From positions 105,770-169,769 of the forward strand of contig NSJX01000022.1 of NCBI GenBank assembly GCA_002286715.1: a stretch of DNA of 64,000 nucleotides. The letters run 5' to 3'. This stretch comes from Dentipellis sp. KUC8613. Lineage: Eukaryota > Basidiomycota > Agaricomycetes > Russulales > Hericiaceae. Numbering within the stretch: position 1 is the stretch's first letter; every line of letters begins with the position of its first letter. Under the pieces are notes generated by a model, which was not told the origin of the DNA, searched no databases, and saw nothing but the letters and a program-made list of their open reading frames with translations. This document shows, piece by piece, positions 48,885 to 59,891 of the stretch. The translations under genes were made by a program, and so were the position numbers.

Positions 48885-49431
48885 GGGGCCGTTCAATTCT
48901 AACGGGCAAAGGAAATCGGAAATCGCAGTCGGTGATCGAGCTGCTCTCGGGGCTGTGTGCTGGCAACGACTCCGGCAAAATTGACGTCAAAGTCGAGTAA
49001 GCGATATGCCGCGTGGCACAGCATCAGCTGAAGGAAAAAGATGATACGATGGGGAGTCGAACAAAAAGCCTCGGCNNNNNNNNNNNNNNNNNNNNNNNNN
49101 NNNNNNNNNNNNNNNNNNNNNNNNNNNNNNNNNNNNNNNNNNNNNNNNNNNNNNNNNNNNNNNNNNNNNNNNNNNNNNNNNNNNNNNNNNNNNNNNNNNN
49201 NNNNNNNNNNNNNNNNNNNNNNNNNNNNNNNNNNNNNNNNGCCGAGGCTTTTTGTTCGACTCCCCATCGTATCATCTTTTTCCTTCAGCTGATGCTGTGC
49301 CACGCGGCATATCGCTTACTCGACTTTGACGTCAATTTTGCCGGAGTCGTTGCCAGCGCACAGCCCCGAGAGCAGCTCGATCACTGACTGCGATTTCCGA
49401 TTTCCTTTGCCCGTTAGAATTGAATGGCCCC
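48885..49431. mobile_element. Palindromic GGGGCC-ended element nested in the 5' LTR
   Basis: Two 191-bp arms, 48885-49075 and 49241-49431, are inverted repeats with about three mismatches, separated by 165 undetermined bases. Outer ends are GGGGCC...GGCCCC. Flanking TAT on both sides (48882-48884, 49432-49434) is a 3-bp target duplication when compared with the uninterrupted 3' LTR. GG-rich ends and a 3-bp duplication resemble PIF/Harbinger-type or related MITEs (inference). It may be a foldback element, or the long terminal repeats of a larger transposon whose middle is in the gap. No coding sequence visible. Confidence 0.85.
49076..49240. other. Assembly gap (165 N)
   Basis: The bases are undetermined exactly at the centre of the inverted repeat, as expected when an assembler fails on a hairpin. 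The true length is unknown. Confidence 0.99.
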
Positions 49432-50089
49432 TATGCATTCCACGACGCCCGCTCCATTTGCACTATAAGTAGATCCCCCCGACATGCATCTCATGTAGCT
49501 ACCTTTTGCCCCCGCTTCCCATATACGCCTTTATCCCGTTCTGTTCCCGCCAGTTAGTGTTGCCGCCCGCCCGGCGGCTTCCACTTTTTTTTGAACGCCA
49601 AATAAAGGCACTCTGTTTTCTCGCTACCAACCCGCTGCAACCCTGTCGTCCCGCCGTAACGTCCGCGGCCTCTCGGTCAGGCCGCCCCCACCGCCCCGCC
49701 GCACCAGGTCTCAGACCGCCGGCGCAGAACCGTTCTCTTCTCCTGACCTCTCACCGCTGTCCTCATTGCCGAGTTCCGCCATCTCGGACCTCTCCGCTGC
49801 TCTACACTCCCCTGTGGACTCGCCGTTCGTCATTCTCGGTCCAGACCAGAACAACAACTCGAGCACATCAGCTCCTGACACCGTCCAGCTTCCTGAGATT
49901 ACTATCACCGCCGTTTCTGCCACTGTGACGTCTCTGCTTGTACCACCCGCTCCCACAGATCCACCCGCACCGCCTCCCATTCTACACACGCAGTTCATCG
50001 GCCCGCCAACCTGCAATGCTCGCCGTGACGACAGCGACAGTGATTCTGACTCCGAACTCCCAACACCCTTCTCTCCTCAGTTTCGTGCC

Positions 50090-50877
50090 ATGGCTTCGGG
50101 TTTCGCTACTGTGACACAGACCGCCCTCAACAAGGCACCGATGGTCTCCGAAGGGACACTCTCACCCGAGGTCCTGGACCAGTGGCGCCATGCAAGTCGT
50201 GCTTATTTCCGCCACGCCAGGATCGAAGAAGACCAGCAGGTCGCCATGATCTCCTTCTCATTCTCTGAGCAACGCATCCGTGACTGGCTCTCCTTGAATG
50301 AAGCCGAATTGTTTGCACTCAACTTCGATGAGTTTGCCGAGCATGTCGCTGATGAGTGGCTCCCACCGCACTGGAAACTCGAACTTTCCAACAAACTTCT
50401 CTCCAGCCGCCAGCGCGATGAGCCATTCTGGGACTGGCACATCCGCATCCAGAAGTGGAACGCACTGCTTGGACCCACCGACAAGCTTTCCGACACCGAC
50501 CTACAGCGACAGATGGCCTCGGCGCTCAACCCTCGTGTCCAAGAAGAGCTCCTCCTCGTTGACGTCTCTGGCCTGGATTTCTGCGGATGGTGCTCCCTCG
50601 TAAACCGCCTTGATCTCGTATGCCTGCGCAGGGCCAAGGACATTGCGGATGAGGCGGCGCGTCTACAGCGTGCCCGCTCCACCAACTCATCTAAGGCCCT
50701 GCCCTCTGTCTCGGTGGCTACCACTCGCGCGCAAGGTACGGGCCGTCTGCCAGCTCTTACCGACTCCGAACACACCCTCCTGCGCAAGTATAATGGTTGT
50801 TTCAAGTGCCGCCGTTTCCAGGTCGACCACATATCGGCCGAGTGCCCACACGGATTCCCCGCCGTTCATCAGAAAAA
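50090..50877 (+). pseudogene. Chromovirus gag, 3' end separated from pol by insertion
   Basis: Gag-like capsid region with LDQWRHASRAYFRHARIEE, WLPPHWKLELSNKLLSSRQ and FWDWHIRIQKWNALL (retrotransposon gag helices), then a CCHC zinc knuckle CFKCRRFQVDHISAEC. The frame is open upstream to about 49595 but has no ATG before 50090, so the start is uncertain (upstream part may be spliced or start at a non-AUG codon). At 50877 the frame is broken by the 3.2-kb insertion. The reading frame matches that of pol across the insertion, so gag and pol were probably one continuous frame. Confidence 0.8.
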
Positions 50878-50992
50878 ATTTACATGGGTATATAGGACAT
50901 CATAGGTACTATAGCCTATAAACAACCATAGCAATGTAGAATTGTTGATAGGCTATAGAACCACCACCACAACTATGATAGTGCTATGGAGT

Positions 50993-51108
50993 GCTATGGA
51001 ATAAGGTACATTGCTATGGCTGCTATGGAATAAGGTACATTGCTATGGCTGCTATGGAATAAGGTACATTGCTATGACTGCTATGGAATAAGGTACTATA
51101 CTATGATT
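50993..51108 (+). repeat. 29-bp tandem repeat, four copies
   Basis: Unit GCTATGGAATAAGGTACATT plus GCTATGGCT; the third has one change and the fourth several. It lies near the left end of the 3.2-kb insertion. Confidence 0.9.
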
Positions 51109-52689
51109 GCTATAGGTGTTCAAGAAGCTTTATACACTATATGCTCTATGCATGCAATACAATAACACCAACAACTATGTATACAAGACAATAGCCCCAG
51201 CAGCTATGCATTACATCCAGCCAGAATAAATGCTTCTATAACCTTATATCCAAACAGTGATAACATTGGAATCCATTGTATTAAATGCTATAATGAACCA
51301 CAAAACAGCTATTCTATAGCTATCTAAAACCCAAGCATAGACCAACAACTACATCTCCACAAGGCAAAGAGTAATCTGTAGAGTTCATGTTGATATCAAT
51401 TAGGCTCACAAGACTAGGGGCAACATACCATTGCAATAGAAACAATAAGCAACCTAAAGAACAGTTCAATTAAAGAAAGAAGTGGAGAAAGAAGAGAATA
51501 AACTCACCAGGATGCAAGGGACAAACATAAGAGAAAAGGATGATAGGTAGGGTACATACCTACAGCAAGAAGACAATGGTGAAGTATGGGCACCAATACG
51601 AAAGCACAAGCGCGAATGAGTGGGAAGGGCACGACGAGGGCACGCGCGGGTGACAAGGGCGCGAGGACGGAAGACGGGCGGGTTGGAGGAGCATGGGCGC
51701 GAGAACGGCATGTCCAGGGCGCGCGGGCACAACGAGGAGGCGAAGAGCGGGTGAGGAGGCGGGGATGGGAGAAGCGCGAGGAGCGCGAGGGGGCGCGAGC
51801 GCGAGGAGTGCGCAACAGGCGCGGAGGCGGGATGGTGCCTGAGACTGCTAAAAGGCTTGTCGTTAGTAGTCAACATACGAGGGGAAAGAAACTTACTGAG
51901 GAGCAGCGCCGCTAGGAGAGGAGAGGGAAGAGAAGACAGAGGGGAGGGAGGCGGAAGGTGGAGAGTGGGATGCGGGATGAGGGGAAGAAGGAAGAAGTAC
52001 GACGCGCGTTGGATGTTGATGCGCTGGCATCCGGCTTTCCCACGCACGGACCAGAGCGCGCGTTAGCAAATTACTCAAGCCCGTGTACATCTGAATATAC
52101 GGGCTGAAGTATTAATTCAGAAAATCCCAAAATATTACATTACGTAGGCGTGTCTCTGTCATATATATACACAGAATATCGTGTAACTAGCTAGAGTAAC
52201 AAGATTGTTTTGCGTAGAATACGTACAGGCTCTGGACTCACAGCGCGAGTCGCGCCGTCCAAACGCGGCGGACCGAAAACTTGACAGGAATCGAGGCTCA
52301 GATCGAGGCATTCTGAGCTATGCTTGAGTCCGAATGCCTCCATATCTCGTCAATGGTTCCTTTCATATGTTTAATACGACATACAATTTATTCTACATTT
52401 TACTATATTTACAGCACTCACAATTACTATCTTTCGAATGGCAGGTGTCAGCGGCCGGCAATTCCCGAGGCCCAAGTCCAGTCACGCCTTCAACTCCTCG
52501 TCTTGCTCTCGCCTCCCTTCATCCAGCGTGCCCAACGTGTACGCACGCACGCACGCACGCAACCAGAACGCCATCACCATGGAGACCGGGGGGGAATAGG
52601 GAAAACGGTACCAGGTACGTCGCGTTACGCTGCACGCTCGGCGTGTCGTATCGCACCTTATGACTGACGACGACGCCCTGTCCGCGACG

Positions 52690-53760
52690 CCAGGGCCCTC
52701 TTAAGCCCTTCCTCCCCTACCCGCGTGCCCGGGCCCTCTCGCGCCCGTTTCCCGTGTGCACGGGTCCCTCTCGTGCACATATCCTCTTGCATCCGCGCCC
52801 GCGCCTTCTCGTCTCGCGCCCACGCCTTCTCGCCTCGCGCGCTCGCGCTCGCGCCGTCGTCATGCGCCTCCGCGCCCTCATCTCGCGTCGCGCCCGCGAG
52901 CCCTCCTCGCGCCCTTACGCCCTCGCTTCGTCCGGCCCTTCTCGCGCCCATGCGGACCTCGTCGTGGCCTTGTCGCGCTCGCGCGCCCGCCCTCATCACT
53001 CTCGCGTCACGCCTTGCGTCGTCGCGCCGGTGGTGCGCCCTCGCGTCCGTGTCGTGCCCTCCTCGCCCCCTCACGCACGCACCGCGCCCTCCTCATGCCC
53101 TCGGGCCATCGGCGCCCCCATTTGCGTGCTCACCTGCCCGCGTCGCGCCCTCGCGGCCGTGTCGCGCCCCTCTCGCAGTCGTATCGCACCCTCGTCATGC
53201 CCTTCCTCCCGTTTCGCCGCCGCGTCATGCCCTCGTCGCGCGCTCGCTGCATCGCGCCGCGTCGCGCCCTCGTCGCGCCCTTCCCCCCGTTTCGCCGCCA
53301 CGTCACGCCCTCCTCACGCGCTCGCCTCGTCGCGCAGCGTTGCACCGCCGTCGCGCCCACGCGCCCGCATTGCGCCATCGTCGCGCCCCTCCCCCCGTCT
53401 CGCCGCCGTGTCACGCCCTCATCGCACACGCGCCTCCTCGCGCTGCGTTGTGCCGTCGTCGCGCCCGCGCGCCTCCAAGCCTCCCTTCGCGCGCCATCGC
53501 TTCGTCGCGCAGCGGGGTGCCCGTTCGCGCCCGTCTCGCGCCCTTCTCAGGTCGTCGCGCCTTCGTCGCGCCCTCGTGCCGTCGTCGCGGTCTTTTCGCG
53601 CCCGCACGTCCCCATCACTCCCTTCTCGCGCCGTCGCATCGTTGCGTCGTCGTGCCCTTCTCGCGCCCTCGCGCCCTCGTCGTGTCCTTCTCGTGCCTCC
53701 ATGTCCTCCAGCATCATTGTGCAGGTCTCGTGCCTGCATATCAATGTGTATGTGATAGTA
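52690..53760. repeat. GC-rich array of TCGCGCCC-like words
   Basis: About 1 kb of imperfect repeats of CGTCGCGCCC and CTCGCGCC. Between about 53190 and 53440 there are three larger units of roughly 80-110 bp sharing CCGTTTCGCCGCC followed by GTCA-GCCCTC. Composition is very unlike the flanking AT-rich ends. Confidence 0.8.
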
Positions 53761-54041
53761 TGATAATGTCACCATTGATTTTTTGTAACTCTGCAACCAT
53801 AATGATCACTCAATTACATGATCTTGTAGTAAGGACTATGGTGTTCATATAGACACCATAGCATAGACTGTTCAATATATATGGCTATGTGTACTATGGT
53901 TACTTGACTAAGACCTATGGGGTCTATGGAATAACATGTCTATCTATGGGTACTATGGGTGCTATGGAACTCTCCATAGTTGACCATCTCATTTCATAGC
54001 TACCATAATCTAGATAATTGGGCCCCTTACTATGAAAATTG

Positions 54042-57000
54042 AAAATTTTTCAGATGTTGATTCTTACAAACCGTTAACGGAAGAACGTGCACAGAAAGCC
54101 TCCGCTCGCCAGAAGCCTCGCCCCACGGTCGGCCGCATCGCCGCAGTCGTGCCAGTATCGGAGGATCCGTCGGCAGTGCTCAGCACCAATTCCGAGGATG
54201 AAAGGTGCGTCTCTCCGCCGTTGCCTCCCTTCCAATCGCCTAGTTTGCTGTGGGACTGCCTTCTTGACGGTCCCAATCTCCCCTCTCCTGCACCCGTCAC
54301 AGCCCTCATTGATGATGGCTCTCAGTTCGTCTTAATCACCGAACAACTAGTCACGGCTGCGGGCCTGCACCGTCGCCGTCTTCCGTCGCCGATTCAACTC
54401 GGGGCGGCCTTCGCAGGAGGGGAGGAGCATGTTTCGGTTTCGTCTTCAGTTGCGGCCCGGGAATGGGTCAAACTTTCTCTCTCATCCCTTGATCACTCTT
54501 TTAATTCTCGTACGGTTCGCGCCCTGATTGCCCCCAATTCCCTTTGTGTTCCAATTATTCTCGGTGGCCCATTTCTGTCCCATAACGGCATCCTTGTCGA
54601 TATGGAACACCAGTCTTGTATCGTGAAATTGTCTGGTGTTGATCTTCTCCACCCCGTCCCTGTTTCCTCTCCCTTGCCCAATCCTGTGGCTACTCTCGTT
54701 CGTGAACGTTTGCGGATTCGCAATATACACGCTGTTGTCATGCGTCAGCTTGAATTTCGTGTGTCCCGACGTCGCGAGTGGTACGACCGCCGCTGCTCTC
54801 CTTCATCACCAGCGGGTCTTATCGCCTCAATCCGCACTCGTGTGGAACAGATTGCCTTAGCCGAGCATCTCAAGGACCTCGAGGCACAGTTCCGGTCTCG
54901 TTTTGCTGACCGTTTCCCTGCAGATATTCCTCCTGTGGACGATCTTCCCACCAATGTCCTCCACTGCATCCGCCTCAAAGATCCGAATAAGGTCATCGCA
55001 TGTCGCGCTTATTCCTGCCCACACAAGTACCGTGACGCCTGGCAAACACTACTCCGGCAACACCTCGAGGCAGGTCGTATCCGCCCCTCATCCAGTCCGC
55101 ACGCCTCCCCGGCATTCATCATTCCCAAGGCTGATCCAACTGCACTCCCCCGCTGGGTCAACGACTACCGCCTGCTGAATGCCAACACCATCCCCGATAG
55201 TCATCCCCTCCCCCGCGTAGACGACATCCTTGCTGGTTGCGCCAAGGGTCGCATTTGGGGTAAGATGGACATGACTAATTCCTTCTTCCAGACACGCGTG
55301 CATCCTGACGACATCCCACTCACTGCCGTACGTACCCCTTGGGGGTTGTACGAGTGGACAGTCATGCCGATGGGGGGGCACAATGCTCCTGCTACCCATC
55401 AACGCCGCATGTGTGCTGCCCTTCGGGAGTACATCGGCCGCATCTGCCATGTCTACCTCGACGACATTATCATCTGGTCCTCCACCCTGGAGGAACACGA
55501 ACATAATGTTGCCCTCGTGCTGGAGGCACTTCGCAAGGCTCATCTTTTCTGTTCCCCGAAAAAGACTGAACTGTTTTGCCTTTCTCTCAGTTTCCTTGGA
55601 CATAACATCTCTGCAGCTGGCATTGAAGCGGATCCTGCCAAGGTCGACAAGATCCTCAACTGGCCCGTTCCAGATTCTGCTACTGCTGTACGCTCTTTCC
55701 TTGGTCTCGTGCACTATCTTGCTGCGTTTCTCCCGCGTCTCGCAGAACACACTATTGTCCTTAACACCCTCACCTCCAAAGACGCCGAGCGTGCCTGGCC
55801 AGGTTGGGACCCAGCTCATCAAAAAGCCTTCCAGGCCATCAAGGAACTTGTCGTCGGCCGTGACTGTCTCACAACCATCGACCATCAAAACATGGGTGAC
55901 AACCATGTCTTCGTTACTACCGATGCCAGCGAATGGCGTACGGGCGGGTGCCTCTCATATGGCCCCGCCTGGGAAACAGCCCGTCCTGTTGCCTATGATT
56001 CCATGCAACTCACACGACCACAGCGCAACTACCCTGTCCATGAAAAGGAGCTCTATGCTATCGTCCGCGCCCTTGATAAGTGGTGCTCTGACCTTCTCGG
56101 CATTCATTTCACTGTTTATACTGACCATCGCACCCTGGAGTTTTTCCAGACTCAACGCGACCTCTCCCGGCGTCAAGCCCGTTGGTCTGAATTTTTGTCG
56201 CAGTATGATTTCGACATTATCTACGTTCCCGGTGCCCACAATTCTGTCGCCGACGCACTCTCACGCCTGCCACCGGATCCCGAACCTGCCATTATTTCCC
56301 CTGTTTTACGTGTTTCTGCTGATGACGGCCTGCTTCAGGACGTCAAGGCCAACTATGCCCAAGATCAGTTCTGTTTGCGTCTGAAACACAACCTCGCCAG
56401 TATTCCCGGTGCCTCTGAACGACATGGTTTGCTCTATGTCGGTGACCGGCTTGTGATCCCGCGCGTTGCACGTGTGTGCGAGACTCTCTTTCATCTTGCC
56501 CACGACGCCCTCGGTCATTTCGGTACAGACAAGACGTATGCTGCGCTGCGTGATGCCTACTATTGGCCCGGCATGCGCAAGGATCTTGAGACCGGGTATG
56601 TCCCTAGTTGTCCCGAATGTCAGCGCAATAAGTCTGGCACGCGCCGTCCTGCAGGTCCTCTCCATCCCCTACCAGTGCCCGATGCCCGCGGTGACAGTGT
56701 TGCAATTGATTTCATCGGACCCCTCCCGGAAGACAACAGTTTTAATTGTATTGTCTCCATGACTGACCGCACAGGATGTGATGTCCGCATTGTCCCCTGC
56801 CGCACCGATATCTCGGCCGAAGATTTTGCCCACATATTTTTTGACCACTGGTACTGCAACAATGGACTCCCTCTCAACATCGTCTCCGACCGCGACAAGC
56901 TTTTCATCTCCCGTTTCTGGCGTGCTCTCCACAAACTCAGTGGCATCAAGCTCAAGATGTCCTCCTCCTTTCACCCGGAAACCGATGGTGCTAGCGAGTG

Positions 57001-57877
57001 CACCAACAAAACTGTTAATCAATGCCTTCATTTCCATGTCGATCGTCAGCAGCGTGGCTGGGCCCGTGCATTACCACTCGTTCGTTTCCATATTCTTAAT
57101 TCTGTCAACGACAGTACTGGCTTCTCCGGGTTTCAGCTCCTCCTTGGTCGCAGCCCGCGGCTTATCCCTCCCTTAATTTCCCCCACTCCTCCCGATGCTA
57201 AGTCCTCCCTCCCGTTGAGCGCACAGCAAGCGACTGACTTCTTGCGCCGCATTGACCTTCAGTTTCGGGAGGCTCAGGATAATTTGCTTGCTGCGAAGGT
57301 CGATCAGGCCGAGTTCTCCAACCGTCATCGCCGGGAAGACGACCCCATCGTTGTTGGTGACCGCGTATATCTGTCCACGTTCCATCGCCGGCGCGAGTTC
57401 CTCGGCCGTGGCTCGACGCGTGTCGCCAAGTTCATGCCCCGCTGGGATGGGCCTTACCTCGTCACGGCCGCGCGTCCCCAATTCAGCTCTTACACCCTTG
57501 CCATCCCCAATTCCCCTCGCTCGTGCAACTCCTTCCATGCCTCCCTGCTTCGCAAGTTTATCCCGAACGACGACTTGAAGTACCCCTCGTGCAAGATTGA
57601 ACGTCCCGGGCCTGTTGTTGACGCTGACGGCGTGCACGAGTGGGTTGTCGATAAGGTTGTTGACGCCCGACGTCGCGGCCGCGGCTGGCAATATCTTACC
57701 TCCTGGCGAGGATGGGGCGACGAAGACCTCCGTTGGCTACCGGGCTCCGAACTCGATGACTGCGCGGCTCTCGATGTGTTCCTCAAGGCTCACCCGGACA
57801 AATGCAATCCTCCCCAAAAGCTCACTGTGCAACGTTCCTCTCGCCGCCGCTCTCGCGCGCCCCGACATCGGCCCTGA
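54042..57877 (+). CDS. Chromovirus pol polyprotein (protease, RT, RNase H, integrase, chromodomain)
   Basis: About 1,278 residues open to TGA at 57875-57877. Domains in order: aspartic protease with LIDDGS (DxGS) near residue 90; reverse transcriptase with VNDYRLLN, KMDMTNSFFQ and the catalytic YLDD; RNase H with TTDASEW, HEKELYAIVRAL and TDHRTLEF, ending ADALSRLPP; integrase with an HHCC finger (H...CPEC), the catalytic triad as IDFIGP, VSDRD and a downstream GASE; then a carboxy-terminal chromodomain (HEWVVDKVVDARRRGRGWQY, WRGWGDEDLRWLPG). The chromodomain places it among chromoviruses. No frame break is seen inside pol, but its natural amino-terminal connection to gag is cut. An ATG at 54032 lies in the inserted DNA. 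Confidence 0.95.
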
Positions 57878-58050
57878 AGATTTCATTTATCCCATTTTCC
57901 TCGACTTCTCTCCCATTCCTTGTTTTCACCTTCTCTCATCTTCCCCGCTGCCACCTCATACATAATTGGTTTCTTTTTCCCTCTCTCTCAATTCTTGTTT
58001 TCCTTGCTCGATCCTTATCTCTGTCTTCCCCCGCTCTCGCTTTTCTTCCC

Positions 58051-58062
58051 AGGGGGGAAGAG
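58051..58062 (+). other. Polypurine tract
   Basis: AGGGGGGAAGAG lies directly before the 3' LTR, where the plus-strand primer of reverse transcription is expected. Confidence 0.85.
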
Positions 58063-58280
58063 TGTAACCCTGTGAGGTTACCACGTGTCTCTCCTAGGCA
58101 ACCACGTGCTGGTTGCGCGTTCCCTGTTTATGCATTCCACGACGCCCGCTCCATTTGCACTATAAGTAGATCCCCCCGACATGCATCTCATGTAGCTACC
58201 TTTTGCCCCCGCTTCCCATATACGCCTTTATCCCGTTCTGTTCCCGCCAGTTAGTGTTGCCGCCCGCCCGGCGGCTTCCA
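58063..58280 (+). repeat. 3' LTR (218 bp)
   Basis: Starts TGTAACCCTG and ends GGCGGCTTCCA, uninterrupted. It provides the reference for defining the insertion in the 5' LTR. Confidence 0.95.
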
Positions 58281-59721
58281 CTTTGTCCAGAAATGGTCAG
58301 GGCTGATGGAGCCGACGGCCCACCCTCCCGTCGACGTCTTCCCCATCTTGAAGTATGTCCCCGAGCGCTGGGCGCGCTGGAAATTCCTCGTGCGTGAGGT
58401 GCGCGCACTACAGCGCCGGTTGTATTTTGGCTTGATTGAGGGCTGCGAGCGACGTGTAGCCACACAGGAACCTAACGGGAGCTTCATGGAAGACGTGGTC
58501 GCTCATTTGGATGATTTGGGGATTGACAGGGAGGCCGCCACGTTCGTTTCTTCTCTACACAAGCATACCGCGTCTGACGCATTCTCTTATAGGTACCTCT
58601 GCGGGATAATGATGGAAGCAGGCACAGAAACGACAGCGACATTCATCCTCCACTTCTTGCTGATGATGGTCAATCATCCGGAGGTGCAAATGAAAGCACA
58701 GCGCGAAGTCGACAACGTTGTAGGTGAAGACCGAGCTCCTATCCTCGAGGATTTCGAGAGTCTGCCGTACGTACAAGCAGTTGTGAGCGAAGTACGTGGG
58801 ACAGAAGTTCTGTTTTCTGGTAAACACCTTTCTCACGTGAAATTTTGACAGGTCTTCCGCATGAGGCCGCCGCTGCATCTGTGTCTCCCGCACTACACGA
58901 CCGCGGATGAAGTGGTAAGTCGTAGATTTCTTCTGAGCGCACAGATCATGCAACGAAACCTTTTGATAGGTGGAGAATTACCTGATACCGAAGGATACCA
59001 CCATACTCGTGAATATATGTAAGCTTTGCTAGCCGGACTCCTCTTTCTCCCCTTGTTCGTGTGCGACATACTGGGATACTCACATACACCCTTATAGGGG
59101 GTATGAACCACGATCCCGAGGTGTTTGATGATCCTGAACGCTTCAACCCGGACCGCTTCATGGAATCTAAATTCGGGACCAAGGCAGGTGCGGATGACGC
59201 TGGGCGTGACAAGGAATTAGAATTTGGCTACGGGCGCGTGAGTCTTTGCATGCTATCTTTGGGTATTACGGTATCATATGCTGATATATAATCTAGCGAT
59301 TCTGTGTCGGCGTACATCTGGCGATGGCCTCAATAGTAAGTTTGCTGTGAGATTGAACTACGATGTCTGACGTTCTCGGTCCATATAGAAAATGAATATT
59401 GTGAATCTTCTCTGGGCATTCGACTTCAGCCACGCTCGCGATCCTGTTACAAAGGTGCCCATCGCCGCAGACATCAATAGCTTCGTACAGGTGCGCAATT
59501 TTATATATGTCGACCACATGAATTCGGCCGTTGACATCGCATTCAAGGGTACAACACTTGCCCCAAAGCCATTCGTCTGCGATATTCAGCCGCGCAGTGC
59601 TGCTCGTACAAGAATCATTGAACGGAACTTCATGAATGCAAGGCCTGTCTATGAGCAGTTCGAACAAGAATTATCGCCTGAGGATGCTGCGTTTGTGCGT
59701 TCCTTTGTGGGAAACAGCTAG
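58281..59721 (+). pseudogene. Cytochrome P450 (copy 5), 3' part
   Basis: Begins with the duplicated CTTTG and continues VQKWSGLMEPTAHPPVDVF. All remaining exons look intact: GLIEGCERR, I-helix AGTETTAT, ExxR (EVFR) across an intron, LHLCLPHYTTADEV, VENYLIPKDTTILVNI, FNPDRFMESKF, FGYGR, the 39-nt exon 59297-59335 (RFCVGVHLAMASI, heme cysteine), MNIVNLLWAFDF, and a last exon with CDIQPRS ending at TAG 59719-59721. No other stops or shifts are seen, so the retrotransposon is the only visible lesion of the gene. Confidence 0.92.
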
Positions 59722-59820
59722 AATATTCCCGGAATATCACCCAAATTCCATTCACATGTATACGCCTCGAATGCACTTCAGTGAGAGAGCAATGACAAAC
59801 AATAATGTGATCTTTACTAT

Positions 59821-59891
59821 GGCCGCCTGGCGAAATGGCATCGCGTCTGACTACGAATCAGGAGATTGCAGGTTCGACCCCTGCGGTGGTC
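59821..59891 (+). tRNA. tRNA-Arg (ACG)
   Basis: 71 nt, no intron. Acceptor GGCCGCC pairs with GGTGGTC (two G-T pairs); D stem GCGA/TCGC; anticodon stem TCTGA/TCAGG with loop CTACGAA (anticodon ACG); T arm GCAGG-TTCGACC-CCTGC perfect. It lies 100 bp after the P450 copy 5 stop. Confidence 0.93.

Larger units (their letters stand above)
48816..49583 (+). repeat. 5' LTR, interrupted by palindromic element
   Basis: Starts TGTAACCCTGTGAGG and ends GGCGGCTTCCA. The parts 48816-48884 and 49435-49583 together equal the 218-bp 3' LTR. It has a TATA-like word (TATAAG near 49464). The nested insertion separates the first 69 bp from the TATA-containing part. Confidence 0.93.
50878..54041. mobile_element. 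Uncharacterised 3.2-kb insertion between gag and pol
   Basis: It separates parts of what was one reading frame. Joining at AAAA (50874-50877 and 54042-54045) keeps the frame, so a 4-bp duplication is the best guess; limits are uncertain by a few bases because of the A/T run. There is no domain-bearing protein, no terminal inverted repeat and no clear LTR pair. Both ends are rich in the word CTATGG. Inside are a 29-bp tandem repeat (50993-51108) and a long GC-rich array (about 52690-53760). Long open frames in the array are Arg/Ala/Pro/Ser low complexity. It looks like a non-autonomous element; class unknown. Confidence 0.7.
48816..58280 (+). mobile_element. Ty3/Gypsy chromovirus, with two nested insertions, inside P450 copy 5
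   Basis: A full LTR retrotransposon on the plus strand: 5' LTR (48816-49583, itself interrupted), gag, pol (protease, RT, RNase H, integrase, chromodomain), polypurine tract, 3' LTR (58063-58280). Without the nested 550-bp insertion the 5' LTR is 218 bp, the same length as the 3' LTR, and I see no differences by eye. The element begins TG and ends CA and is flanked by CTTTG repeats. Identical LTRs mean recent insertion. Removing both nested insertions leaves about 5.75 kb. No PBS complementary to a tRNA 3' end (TGG...) is visible after the 5' LTR. Confidence 0.95.

Noticed and set aside
48899..49387. Frames running through the N gap on both strands
   Set aside because: They exist only because undetermined bases are read as coding; the arms are an inverted repeat.
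50993..51108. CRISPR-like array
   Set aside because: Units are directly adjacent with no unique spacers, and the host is a eukaryote; it is a minisatellite.
52725..53852. Long overlapping plus-strand frames (over 330 codons) in the GC-rich array
   Set aside because: All three frames are open together and encode Arg/Ala/Pro/Ser/His low complexity; this follows from TCGCGCCC repetition, not from coding.
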